From the NCBI GenBank assembly GCA_002734085.1, contig NVXV01000002.1, positions 62,001-126,000 of the forward strand: a stretch of DNA of 64,000 nt. Reading direction: 5' to 3'. The stretch is from Fluviicola sp. (lineage in GTDB: Bacteria; Bacteroidota; Bacteroidia; Flavobacteriales_D; Crocinitomicaceae). A program made the position numbers and the translations under genes. The notes under the pieces were generated by a model. It ran no database searches. It had not been told where the DNA came from and was given only the letters and a program-made list of their open reading frames with translations. Positions 45,461-55,140 of this stretch are shown in pieces; position 1 is the first letter of the stretch; the number at the start of each line of letters is the position of its first letter.

Positions 45461-46591
45461 ATGCACTTCGAATTAATTAAAGCAGATCAAAAGTCAAAAG
45501 CACGCGCTGGAAAGTTCCATACAGACCACGGTGTTATTGAAACTCCCATTTTTATGCCCGTTGGAACTGTGGGTTCCGTTAAGGGTGTTCATCAATATGA
45601 AATTGAGAATGAAATTAATGCTCAAATTATTTTAGGGAATACCTATCATTTATTTTTGAGACCTGGACTAGATGTGCTCGAGTCAGCTGGAGGACTTCAT
45701 AAATTTATCAATTGGAACCTCCCAATCCTTACTGATAGTGGAGGCTATCAAGTGTATTCTTTGTCTGGGAGTCGGAAAATTACGGAAGAAGGAGTAAAGT
45801 TTCAGTCGCATGTAGATGGATCTTACCACTTTTTTACGCCAGAACGAGCAATCGATATTCAACGATCAATAGGTGCTGATATAATAATGGCGTTTGACGA
45901 GTGTACTCCATATCCATGTGACTACCAATACGCAAAACGCTCGATGCACATGACGCATCGTTGGTTGACGAGGTGTATGGATCAAATGAATAGTTCTAAT
46001 TCTAAATATGGTTATGACCAGGCTTTATTCCCAATAGTTCAGGGGAGTGTCTATAAAGACTTACGGCGAGAGTCAGCGAAAGCAATAACTGATGCAGATG
46101 CCATTGGTAATGCTATTGGTGGCTTATCTGTTGGAGAGCCAGCTGAAGAGCTTTATGAAATGACTGATATAGTTTGCGATATTCTACCTAAAGAAAAGCC
46201 GCGTTACCTCATGGGAGTAGGCACACCTATTAATTTGCTGGAATGTATCGCTTTGGGTATCGATATGTTTGACTGCGTGATGCCAACCAGAAATGCTCGT
46301 CACGGAATGATTTTTACGAGCGAAGGTGTTATCAATATAAAGAATAAGAAATGGGAAAAAGATTTCTCTCCTCTTGATTCAAACGGCACTTCAACTGTTG
46401 ATCATTATTACACAAAAGCATATTTGCGTCACTTAATAAGAACAAAAGAAAATTTAGGAATACAAATTGCCACAATTCATAATTTAGCGTTTTATCTTTC
46501 GTTAATCAAAGAAGCGAGAACTCGAATTATTGACGGTACGTTCACGGATTGGAAAAATGAAATGGTAATTAAAATGAGTCAACGGTTATAA
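45461..46591 (+). CDS. tgt: Queuine/preQ1 tRNA-guanine transglycosylase
   Basis: 376 residues from the ATG at 45461. The catalytic aspartates are in LTDSGGYQV and FDCVMPTRNARHG, and MAFDEC and the SIGADI region are conserved. It exchanges guanine 34 for a queuosine precursor in GUN tRNAs. An oddity: the CxCx2C zinc ligands that normally follow 'PLD' are replaced at 306-315 by Asp-Ser-Asn-Gly-Thr-Ser-Thr-Val-Asp-His; only the distal His in TIHNLAFY remains. It precedes the LptF/G gene by 3 bases. Confidence 0.93.
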   Translation: MHFELIKADQKSKARAGKFHTDHGVIETPIFMPVGTVGSVKGVHQYEIENEINAQIILGNTYHLFLRPGLDVLESAGGLHKFINWNLPILTDSGGYQVYSLSGSRKITEEGVKFQSHVDGSYHFFTPERAIDIQRSIGADIIMAFDECTPYPCDYQYAKRSMHMTHRWLTRCMDQMNSSNSKYGYDQALFPIVQGSVYKDLRRESAKAITDADAIGNAIGGLSVGEPAEELYEMTDIVCDILPKEKPRYLMGVGTPINLLECIALGIDMFDCVMPTRNARHGMIFTSEGVINIKNKKWEKDFSPLDSNGTSTVDHYYTKAYLRHLIRTKENLGIQIATIHNLAFYLSLIKEARTRIIDGTFTDWKNEMVIKMSQRL

Positions 46592-46594
46592 GTA

Positions 46595-47683
46595 ATGCTT
46601 AAAATATTAGATCGATATATCATTAAAAAATTCTTGGTTACCTTCTTCTTTATGTTGGGAGTGATAATGATTTTAGCAATGGTATTTGATCTTGCTGAAC
46701 GACTCGGTGATTTTATAGAAAAAGATGCTCCCGTATCGGCTATTCTAATTGATTATTACCTGAATTTCCTAATATACTTTGGGAATTTGTTCTCTCCTCT
46801 AATTGTGTTTGTCTCCGTTATTTGGTTTACAGCAAAAATGGCCCAAAATACCGAAATTATACCAATGCTTAATAGTGGAAGACCTTTTCGAAGAATACTC
46901 CGTCCATACATGATTGGGGCTACTATCTTAATGCTTATTTCATTATTTTTAAATCATTTCGTACTTCCAGAATCAAACAAAAGCCGGTTGAATTTCGAAG
47001 AGAATTATTATCGAAATATTCGAACTGTATCCAATTATTATGCGCAATTCCCTGGAAATAGAACAGTTTATTTTGACTCTTATCGATCTGATAAAAATAG
47101 AGCACTCGGTTTCGTTATGGAACAAAGAGATGAAAAAGGTGATGTGACTTCCATATTGAAAGCTAAAGAAGTTGTGAACGTCGACTCAACATATAATTGG
47201 AAGATTAAGGATTATTTTATTAGATATGTTGGTGATCCAAATGACAGTATTATAGTACCTCCTCAATATGGACATACTATTGACACTGTACTCCCATTTC
47301 AATTGTCTGAAATGGCTCAGAGAGAATCTGTAGTTATGACAATGGGCTATAATGAATTGAAGAAATTTATTAAGCAGGAAAAAGAGAAAGGTTCCCCAAA
47401 TATTGCTTCCTACGAAATTGAGTTGTACCAAAGAACTTCATTTCCGTTTGCCACTTATGTTTTAACGCTAATAGGATTAGCAGTGTCTTCTCGTAAATCA
47501 AGAGGAGGAATAGGTGCAAATATCGCAGTAGGACTCTTTCTATGCTTTATCTACATTTTCGCAATGAAAGTTTCAGCTGTTGCCGCTGAAAATGTTGGTT
47601 TCCCAAGTTATTTAGCCGTATGGCTCCCCAACATATTCTTCGGAATTCTTGGAATTATTCTATATAAAAGAGCGCCAAAGTAA
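46595..47683 (+). CDS. LptF/LptG family lipopolysaccharide export permease
   Basis: 362 residues. The start 'LKILDRYIIKKFLVTFFFML', three hydrophobic helices near the N-terminus, a periplasmic beta domain (about 130-270) and three helices at the C-terminus are the layout of the YjgP/YjgQ family. These proteins form the membrane part of the ABC transporter LptB2FG that extracts LPS. Which of F or G it is cannot be told. It follows tgt with a 3-base gap, a common Bacteroidota pairing. Confidence 0.92.
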   Translation: MLKILDRYIIKKFLVTFFFMLGVIMILAMVFDLAERLGDFIEKDAPVSAILIDYYLNFLIYFGNLFSPLIVFVSVIWFTAKMAQNTEIIPMLNSGRPFRRILRPYMIGATILMLISLFLNHFVLPESNKSRLNFEENYYRNIRTVSNYYAQFPGNRTVYFDSYRSDKNRALGFVMEQRDEKGDVTSILKAKEVVNVDSTYNWKIKDYFIRYVGDPNDSIIVPPQYGHTIDTVLPFQLSEMAQRESVVMTMGYNELKKFIKQEKEKGSPNIASYEIELYQRTSFPFATYVLTLIGLAVSSRKSRGGIGANIAVGLFLCFIYIFAMKVSAVAAENVGFPSYLAVWLPNIFFGILGIILYKRAPK

Positions 47684-47702
47684 GTATCACTATTTTATAA
47701 TT

Positions 47703-47783
47703 GGAGGGGGTAGCGCAGAGTTCCACAGGGTATTAAAGTACTCTTCTCCGAGGAACTCCGCGCTCCTCAGCGTTCTCTGCGCA
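47703..47783. repeat. G+C-rich palindromic intergenic element
   Basis: About 80 bases that are clearly richer in G+C than their surroundings. The ends carry GCGCAGAG (47713-47720) and its complement CTCTGCGC (47775-47782). Inside, AGTTCC (47719-47724) is opposed by GGAACT (47752-47757). On the minus strand it reads as repeated units of the form GCxGAG ('GCGCAGAG', 'GCTGAGGA', 'GCGCGGAG', 'CTCGGAG'). It resembles REP-like intergenic repeats in Bacteroidota. It lies between the convergent lptF/G and nfu genes. Confidence 0.7.
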
Positions 47784-47827
47784 ATCACTAATACGTTCAA
47801 TTGAATTTAACCTATGATCCTAATCAA

Positions 47828-47858
47828 AATCTAAAAAAGTCTAACATCTAACATCTAA
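47828..47858 (+). repeat. Heptamer tandem repeat next to the Nfu gene end
   Basis: AATCTAA, a short A run, then (A)GTCTAA, CATCTAA and CATCTAA, immediately beyond the Nfu stop codon. Same NRTCTAA family as at 39753, 41422 and 49171. Confidence 0.8.
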
Positions 47859-47859
47859 A

Positions 47860-48468
47860 TCACCCTTCCTCAGCAACCACCTCCTTAACTTCAGGAATAT
47901 GTTGCATTAAAAGCTGCTCAATACCACCTTTTAGCGTAGCAGTAGATGAAGGACATCCAGAACAAGCTCCCTTCAGTAAAACAGTAACAATTCCATCGTT
48001 GAAATGTCTGAATTCAATCGCTCCACCATCACCTTCTACAGCTGGTTTTACATATTCATCCAGTAATCCCTTAATAGCATCATCAAACTCAGAGGGAGTA
48101 AATGTTTTTGTGTCTACTGACTTTTCATTCTCGTCTTTAGCCTGTGGTTTCTCCTCCGGCATTCGAATAAGAATTTCTTTACCGTCAGCAATGTAGTTAC
48201 GGATAAAATCCCTCAGCTCTTGCGCTACAAAATCCCAAGACAATGCTTCATTTTTAGTAACAGAAACAAAGTTGGACGCAATAAACACACCTTTCACAAA
48301 TGGAAAACTAAATAACTCATCTGCAAGTGGGGAAAATCCTTTTGCATCTGCTTGAGAAGTAAATTCAACCGATGTTGAAGGATCAATTAAATAATTGTTC
48401 GCAACAAACTTCATCGTCGCCGGATTTGGCGTCATTTCCGCGTATACTGTAACTGGAATTTTTGACAT
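47860..48468 (-). CDS. Two-domain Nfu-type Fe-S scaffold/carrier protein
   Basis: 202 residues from the ATG at 48466-48468. Residues about 1-95 form the Nfu N-terminal domain ('AEMTPNPATMKFVAN' and 'LFSFPFVKGVF'); a charged linker is followed by the NifU C-terminal domain (about 120-200) with the CxxC in KGACSGCPSS. It probably carries a 4Fe-4S cluster to target proteins. It is the larger of two Nfu proteins in the window. A TACCTTTG box overlaps the upstream alternative start. Confidence 0.93.
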   Translation of the reverse strand: MSKIPVTVYAEMTPNPATMKFVANNYLIDPSTSVEFTSQADAKGFSPLADELFSFPFVKGVFIASNFVSVTKNEALSWDFVAQELRDFIRNYIADGKEILIRMPEEKPQAKDENEKSVDTKTFTPSEFDDAIKGLLDEYVKPAVEGDGGAIEFRHFNDGIVTVLLKGACSGCPSSTATLKGGIEQLLMQHIPEVKEVVAEEG

Positions 48469-48483
48469 AATCACTATTTTGTA

Positions 48484-48491
48484 CAAAGGTA
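48484..48491 (-). promoter_or_regulatory. -7 box (TACCTTTG) of the Nfu gene
   Basis: A full TAnnTTTG match on the minus strand, 15 bases before the ATG. It overlaps the first in-frame codons of the longer frame, which rejects that start. Confidence 0.5.
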
Positions 48492-48597
48492 CAAATGATT
48501 TGCTGAAATGTTTTATTTATTTAGAATGATTCTATTGATTCTCTTTAGTAAAAGATATATAAATTAAACGGCACTTTTTTTAAACTCCTCAAATTCG

Positions 48598-48605
48598 TAT
48601 ATTTG
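48598..48605 (+). promoter_or_regulatory. -7 box (TATATTTG) of the metal operon
   Basis: A full TAnnTTTG match 8 bases before the first ATG of the HYC_CC_PP gene. The leader would be only a few bases long. Confidence 0.5.
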
Positions 48606-48613
48606 TAGAGTAA

Positions 48614-49063
48614 ATGAAAAAGATTTTACTACATATCAGCGCAGTAGCACTCATGATTTATATGCTAATTAGCTCCATGGGAGTTTTGGTGTATGAACAT
48701 CATTGTAGTAAGGCGGGTACTTTTTATGGTATTTCTTCTGAATTTGACCACCATTGTGATAAAAAGAAGAAAGAAGCTTCTGTTGCATGTGAAAATTCAG
48801 AAAGGCAGTGTTGTAAAAAACCTTCAAGTAAAGAGCAAATTTTAGATAATTGCTGTACAACCGATATAAATTGGGTGCAGTTGGATACAGACTTGTCAGT
48901 AAATGATGTAGATTTCAAGTTTGAAAAGGACTCTAATATTTCATTTATAAGTGACTTTAAGCTATTTCAAGCGCAATCAAAAATCCAAACCAAAGAGTGT
49001 CGTGGTCCACCACCAAAGCTCTTAAAGCCTTCCCATTCTTTCTTACAGAGCTATTTAATTTGA
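48614..49063 (+). CDS. HYC_CC_PP family cysteine-rich protein
   Basis: 149 residues. A hydrophobic N-terminal helix (about 5-26) is followed by the signature that names the family: EHHC at 28-31 (H[YH]C), HHC at 46-48, CC at 66-67 and 80-81, and PPP at 132-134. The many Cys and His suggest metal binding, probably copper or zinc, outside the cytoplasm. The family typically precedes TonB-dependent receptors and HMA proteins in Bacteroidota, as here. The specific metal is not known. Confidence 0.82.
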   Translation: MKKILLHISAVALMIYMLISSMGVLVYEHHCSKAGTFYGISSEFDHHCDKKKKEASVACENSERQCCKKPSSKEQILDNCCTTDINWVQLDTDLSVNDVDFKFEKDSNISFISDFKLFQAQSKIQTKECRGPPPKLLKPSHSFLQSYLI

Positions 49064-49071
49064 TTTTGTTT

Positions 49072-49128
49072 AAAACTGATTCGCAATTCAGTCTAGTTTT
49101 TTGTTGGTAGTTCATTCTACCTAAACAA
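49072..49128 (+). promoter_or_regulatory. Two hairpins between the HYC_CC_PP and receptor genes
   Basis: First: ACTGA (49075-49079) pairs with TCAGT (49088-49092), followed by a run of six T, a possible weak terminator. Second: TTGTTGGTAG (49101-49110) with CTACC and AACAA (49117-49128), with a 2-base bulge and a 6-base loop. They may attenuate transcription between the two genes. The pairing is seen; the function is not. Confidence 0.35.
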
Positions 49129-49170
49129 TTTGTTGGAACTAGTATTTTTTAGAATTGATAGAGACGTAAA

Positions 49171-49191
49171 TGTCTAATATCTAATATCTCA
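49171..49191 (+). repeat. Heptamer tandem repeat before the TonB receptor
   Basis: TGTCTAA, TATCTAA and the degenerate TATCTCA, ending 23 bases before the receptor's start codon. Fourth member of the NRTCTAA arrays. Confidence 0.7.
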
Positions 49192-49214
49192 ACAAAATCA
49201 AAAAATAGTAAAAA

Positions 49215-51461
49215 ATGAAATCAATAATTTTAATTCTGGGGTTGTTTTTCACCCCGATATTGTTTGCCCAAAACACGATTCAAGGGCGAATTTTTGGCGA
49301 AATTGAAGATGGAGATAAAACGCCTATTTTTAATGCTACAATTTTCTTAAAAAAAGCATCGGTAGGAGATCAAACGGATGAGGAGGGAAACTTTAAATTT
49401 TCTGGTAAGTTTGATTTTCCAGATACTTTGTTTATTCGAGCGAGTGGATACTATGAAGATACGCTGGTTTTAGACAAAAAGGATAAAAACCTTAATCTAG
49501 AAATAACTCTTTATCCAGATCACGTATTGGAAGAGGTGGTTATCCGTGCTAAGCGAGATAATTCAAACATACTTCGGTTAGATCCAAGAAATACTGAGAA
49601 TTTGAATAGCGGCGAATTGCGGAAAGCAGCCTGTTGTAACTTATCAGAGTCTTTCGAGACCAATGCAACAGTTGACGTAAACATTGCGGACGGAGTGTCT
49701 GGTTCCAAACGAATTCAAATGATGGGACTAAGTGGACGTTATACGCAAATTCAATTTGAGAATATCCCAATTCTACAAAATGTAGATCAAGCTTTTGGTT
49801 TAACTTCCATTCCTGGAACATGGATAGAATCGATTCAGATTACAAAAGGTACAGGAACGGTTGCTAACGGCTATGAATCTATGGTTGGACTAATTAATCT
49901 GGAGTACAAAAAGCCAGATGATATTGAACGTTTATACGTCAATGCTTATGGAAATATTCAGGGTAGAGCTGAGTTAAATCTTCACGGTGGAAAAGAGCTT
50001 AGTAAAAAATGGAGCTCTGCTTGGTTCTTGCATGGATCTTCAATGATGGTTGAAAACGACCGTAACAAAGACGGTTTTAGAGATGTTCCGATTGGCGAAG
50101 AATTTACAGGACTCAATAGATGGAAGTACAAAAGCGAGCTGTTTAGAGCTCAATTTGGAGTGAAAGCCAGCTACGCAAATAAAAGCGGAGGTCAAATTGG
50201 GTTTGATCGTTATTCAGCTGAAAGTAATGATTTATACGGGGTAGGTCTTCGAAACCTCAATCTAGAAGCATTTGGTAAAACAGGTTTTCTGTTCGAGGAA
50301 GATCAGTTTAGCTCTGTTGGATTAGTATACTATGCGAAGTATCAAGAATTAAATACAGTTTTTGGTAAACGTACACTTGATGCAACTGAACAACGTGGAT
50401 ACATAAACTTGATGTACGAAACGATCCTCGGCTCTACATTACACACGTTAAAAAGTGGGGCGAGTTTCGTCTACGATGATTTGAGTCAACGTATGATTGA
50501 TGATTTTGATGTGGGAGCAACTTTCAGAGATTTGAATAGAACAGAGTTAGTGCCTGGAGTTTATAGTGAATATACCTATAAAGGATTACTCACTACCGCG
50601 GTTTTAGGAATGCGTTTGGATTATCATAATTTGTATGGAATGCAGTATTCTCCGCGAGCAAATTTAAAGTATCTTTTTACGGAGGATATGGATATCAGAC
50701 TTACAGCAGGTCGTGGGTTTAGGGTTTCTAACTATGCAGTTGACAACATGTCGCTGATGGCTACAAATACACCTTGGATGGTGAGTAGCGATATTCAGCC
50801 AGAGGTAGCCTGGAACTTTGGAGCCAGTTGGTTTTACGAATTTAAAATGTTCAATCGAAAAGCAACATGGAGCGTGGATTATTACTATACGTTCTTCGAA
50901 AATCAATTGATTGCAGACCGTGATGAAACTCCAAATGCTATCATCATGCGAAACTTAGGAGGTCAGTCATTTTCACACGCGTTACAAACAGACTTTAAGT
51001 TTGAACCCGCAAGAGATTTTGAAATTAAAATGGCGTATAAATATTTGGATGTCCGTGCAACAATGGGGGGAAACTTAGTTTCAAAAATAATGGTTCCTAA
51101 TCACCGTGGATTTATCAATTTCGGGTATCAAACACGAAATAAACGTTGGGAATATGACTTGACAGCCTCTGTTTTTGGTCCGAGAAGATTAGCTACTGTA
51201 CGATTGCCAAATGGTGAAGTGAGCACAAATAACACAAGTGAAACAGTTCCAATGTTATCAGCTCAGATTACTCATGTGTTTAAAAGGTTTGAAGTGTATG
51301 TAGGAGGTGAAAACCTATTAGATTACAGACTGAATGATCCAATAATAGATGTTGAGAATCCTTTTGGAAACACCTTCGATGCGACAAGAGTTTATGCACC
51401 GATCTATGGAATAAATATTTATGCAGGAATACGAATTAGTATCGAAAAATCCAAAAAATAA
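49215..51461 (+). CDS. TonB-dependent receptor, probable metal uptake/efflux-associated
   Basis: 748 residues. Signal peptide 1-18; carboxypeptidase-like regulatory domain (about 20-105); plug domain (about 115-235) with 'IQMMGLSGRYTQIQFENIP' (core MMGLSGRYTQIQ); then the 22-strand barrel, ending in an aromatic/basic tail. An adjacent cysteine pair (AACCNLSE) sits near the start of the plug, which is unusual. The neighbours (HYC_CC_PP, HMA lipoprotein, TerC) suggest a metal or metal-chelate as substrate. Confidence 0.88.
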   Translation: MKSIILILGLFFTPILFAQNTIQGRIFGEIEDGDKTPIFNATIFLKKASVGDQTDEEGNFKFSGKFDFPDTLFIRASGYYEDTLVLDKKDKNLNLEITLYPDHVLEEVVIRAKRDNSNILRLDPRNTENLNSGELRKAACCNLSESFETNATVDVNIADGVSGSKRIQMMGLSGRYTQIQFENIPILQNVDQAFGLTSIPGTWIESIQITKGTGTVANGYESMVGLINLEYKKPDDIERLYVNAYGNIQGRAELNLHGGKELSKKWSSAWFLHGSSMMVENDRNKDGFRDVPIGEEFTGLNRWKYKSELFRAQFGVKASYANKSGGQIGFDRYSAESNDLYGVGLRNLNLEAFGKTGFLFEEDQFSSVGLVYYAKYQELNTVFGKRTLDATEQRGYINLMYETILGSTLHTLKSGASFVYDDLSQRMIDDFDVGATFRDLNRTELVPGVYSEYTYKGLLTTAVLGMRLDYHNLYGMQYSPRANLKYLFTEDMDIRLTAGRGFRVSNYAVDNMSLMATNTPWMVSSDIQPEVAWNFGASWFYEFKMFNRKATWSVDYYYTFFENQLIADRDETPNAIIMRNLGGQSFSHALQTDFKFEPARDFEIKMAYKYLDVRATMGGNLVSKIMVPNHRGFINFGYQTRNKRWEYDLTASVFGPRRLATVRLPNGEVSTNNTSETVPMLSAQITHVFKRFEVYVGGENLLDYRLNDPIIDVENPFGNTFDATRVYAPIYGINIYAGIRISIEKSKK

Positions 51462-51492
51462 ATTTAGTTTTGACCCAAATAAACTTTAAAAA

Positions 51493-52302
51493 ATGATTGA
51501 TTTTTTACTATCTGGAGACGCTTTGCTTGCTTTGTTGACCTTGACATTTTTGGAGGTGGTACTTGGAATTGACAATATTGTGTTTATTTCAATTGCCGCA
51601 AGTAAACTTCCTAAGGAAAAGAGAGCGAAAGCTACAAATGTTGGACTTTTATTGGCATTAGTTCAACGTATCATTCTGTTGTTTTTCGTTTCGTTTTTAA
51701 CGCAGTTAGAAAAACCATTTCTTTTAGTTGAAGAAGGCTGGATTACATTTGCGCTTAGTTGGCAAAGTGTTATCTTAATTCTTGGTGGGATTTTTCTTTT
51801 ATATAAGAGTACCACTGAGATAATGGAAAAAGTGGATATTGGAGGGCATGATGAAATAGAGGAAAAAGTAAAGCCTACAATTTCATTGCAGAAAGTTTTA
51901 ATCCAGATCATATTAATCGATTTCATCTTTTCAATAGACTCGATTTTAACAGCGGTAGGGATGACAAATGGAATTTCTCCAAACCCAAATCATGCGTTAG
52001 TAATTATGATTATTGCTGTAGTCATTTCAATGATTATTATGATTGTATTTGCCAATAAGATTCGAGTGTTTATTGAGAAGAATCCTAGTATGCAGATTTT
52101 AGGCCTTTCTTTTTTAATGTTGATTGGATTTTTGCTTATCACGGAAGGAGCACATTTGTCAGACACGGTAGTATTCGGAAAATCAATAGGGGCAATTCCA
52201 AAGGGGTATTTATACTTTGCCATAGTGTTCTCACTTGGTATTGAGTTTATTAATATTAGAATGAGAAAAAAGAATAGAAAAGTTAAAAAAGAATTAAAAT
52301 AA
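51493..52302 (+). CDS. TerC family integral membrane protein
   Basis: 269 residues with seven or so hydrophobic helices. The family motifs 'FLEVVLGIDNIVFISIAASKLP' (core LEVVLGIDNIVFIS) and 'IDFIFSIDSILTAVGM' place conserved acidic residues inside the membrane. TerC proteins include tellurite-resistance proteins and manganese exporters (Alx, MeeF). It is 31 bases after the receptor and 6 before the HMA gene, so it belongs to the operon. Confidence 0.9.
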   Translation: MIDFLLSGDALLALLTLTFLEVVLGIDNIVFISIAASKLPKEKRAKATNVGLLLALVQRIILLFFVSFLTQLEKPFLLVEEGWITFALSWQSVILILGGIFLLYKSTTEIMEKVDIGGHDEIEEKVKPTISLQKVLIQIILIDFIFSIDSILTAVGMTNGISPNPNHALVIMIIAVVISMIIMIVFANKIRVFIEKNPSMQILGLSFLMLIGFLLITEGAHLSDTVVFGKSIGAIPKGYLYFAIVFSLGIEFINIRMRKKNRKVKKELK

Positions 52303-52308
52303 AAAAAT

Positions 52309-52653
52309 ATGAAAAGTTTAATGATGTTAAGTATAATCGCAATACTATCTTCTTGTGGGGTAGTGAATGGACAAAGTTCTAAGAAGACAATTTCAATCCA
52401 AACAAATGCCCAGTGTGGAGATTGTAAAGAAAGGATTGAAGAAGGTTTGAATTATACAAAAGGAATAGCTTATGCCGAATTGAATCTTGAGAATAAGGTA
52501 GTTGAAGTCAAGTATAATTCCAAAAAAATATCAGAACAGGAAATTAAGAAAATTATATCTGAGATCGGCTATGATGCTGATGAGGTGAAAGCAAATAAAA
52601 AGTCTCAAAGTGAACTCCCCGCATGTTGCCAACCAGGAGGAGGGCATGATTAA
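52309..52653 (+). CDS. Heavy-metal-associated (HMA) domain lipoprotein
   Basis: 114 residues. The lipobox LSSC puts the acylated cysteine at 16. The rest is an HMA fold with the metal motif CGDC at 36-39 and the typical 'AELNLENKVVEVKYNSKKIS' strand region (core LNLENKVVEVKYN). The last residues contain CCQPGGGHD, a further possible metal site. A surface- or periplasm-facing chaperone for copper-like ions is likely. It closes the operon, just before a terminator. Confidence 0.87.
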   Translation: MKSLMMLSIIAILSSCGVVNGQSSKKTISIQTNAQCGDCKERIEEGLNYTKGIAYAELNLENKVVEVKYNSKKISEQEIKKIISEIGYDADEVKANKKSQSELPACCQPGGGHD

Positions 52654-52659
52654 ATCTAA

Positions 52660-52692
52660 AAATAGGCTTTGTTTTTCCAACAAAGCCTATTT
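52660..52692. terminator. Bidirectional intrinsic terminator
   Basis: A perfect 14-bp inverted repeat (52660-52673 with 52679-52692) around a 5-base loop, between convergent genes. Confidence 0.9.
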
Positions 52693-52703
52693 AAAAAAAC
52701 TGT

Positions 52704-53039
52704 TTAAAACTTCATATAGACATCTCCTTCAATAGTCATAGAATAATATCCATTATCTGTAAGATATGGTTGAACATCGACTTTAAATGAATTGAGACCA
52801 ATTTTTAGTTTTTCTTCGTTGCTAGTTATCTTGGCTTTCCCTCTTTCTATAATATTCATTTCTTCTTGGTAAACCGTGTGTGAAGAAATACCTGAGTGGA
52901 TGTTAAATGATTTTTTCTCAATTCCATCTACAGTTTCCCAGTATCCAAAATAGTCTATATTAACTGTTTCTACTTTTTTAGCACATGAGGTTACGAAAAG
53001 TAAAAAGCTAATTAGTGTTAAGTAAATTATTCTTTTCAT
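52704..53039 (-). CDS. Small lipoprotein of unknown function
   Basis: 111 residues. Lipobox VTSC puts the acylated cysteine at 19. The mature part is rich in beta strands ('YFGYWETVDGIEKKSFNI', 'YYSMTIEGDVYMKF'), like a small lipocalin-type fold, but I recognise no family. It is alone, between the metal operon and atpD. Confidence 0.65.
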   Translation of the reverse strand: MKRIIYLTLISFLLFVTSCAKKVETVNIDYFGYWETVDGIEKKSFNIHSGISSHTVYQEEMNIIERGKAKITSNEEKLKIGLNSFKVDVQPYLTDNGYYSMTIEGDVYMKF

Positions 53040-53245
53040 AAATTATTTTAATTAGTTGATGTGATCAAGGTGTAAAAGTAAGATTAGTTTCGGTATTAGA
53101 AAAATAACCTTGGGTAAGAGTTAAAATAACTTAGGAGATAGTTAATTTTTCTCATCATTATAAGTAGTGATAAGTTATAAACAAGTGTTTATGTTTTTTG
53201 TGTAAAAAAAATATTAATCGGTACTTAATAAAGGAATAAATAACC

Positions 53246-53253
53246 TATATTTG
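53246..53253 (+). promoter_or_regulatory. -7 box (TATATTTG) of atpDC
   Basis: A full TAnnTTTG match followed by GCGCCC, a context common before highly expressed Bacteroidota genes. It is 30 bases before the atpD ATG. The -33 is not clear. The rest of the 244-base gap upstream shows nothing else I can support. Confidence 0.6.
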
Positions 53254-53265
53254 CGCCCAAATTGA

Positions 53266-54786
<1,521 letters not shown>

Positions 54787-54796
54787 ATTAATAGCT

Positions 54797-55087
54797 ATGA
54801 AGTTAGAAGTAATTACACCAGAAAAGAAAATGTTTGAAGGAGAAGTTGAAGCTGTTCGATTCCCTGGAATTGACGGTTCTTTTCAAGTGCTGAAAGGACA
54901 TGCTCCTATCATTTCTTCGCTTTCTGAAGGGAAAATTAAAGTGGATTTAATCAATAACGAACAAGATTATAAAGATGCTTCAGGACTAATTGAATCAGAT
55001 GCTACTAACTCAAAAGTAATTCGAATGAAAATTACTGGAGGAGTGATGGAAATGCAAAATGATAAAATAGTTGTTCTTGCAGATTAG
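54797..55087 (+). CDS. atpC: F1Fo ATP synthase subunit epsilon (short form)
   Basis: 96 residues. This is the N-terminal beta-sandwich of epsilon ('LEVITPEKKMFEGEVEAVRFPG', core KKMFEGEVEAVRFPGIDG, and FQVLKGHAPIIS). The C-terminal helical hairpin that inhibits ATP hydrolysis in E. coli (about 130-140 residues in total) is missing. It follows atpD by 10 bases, before a terminator. Confidence 0.93.
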   Translation: MKLEVITPEKKMFEGEVEAVRFPGIDGSFQVLKGHAPIISSLSEGKIKVDLINNEQDYKDASGLIESDATNSKVIRMKITGGVMEMQNDKIVVLAD

Positions 55088-55108
55088 TCTATATAAATAA
55101 TTGTATTT

Positions 55109-55140
55109 AAGGGGATTGTATATAACAATTCCCTTTTTTT
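55109..55140 (+). terminator. Intrinsic terminator of atpDC
   Basis: Arms 55109-55119 and 55125-55135 pair over 11 positions with one wobble, with a 5-base loop and a run of seven T. Confidence 0.85.
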
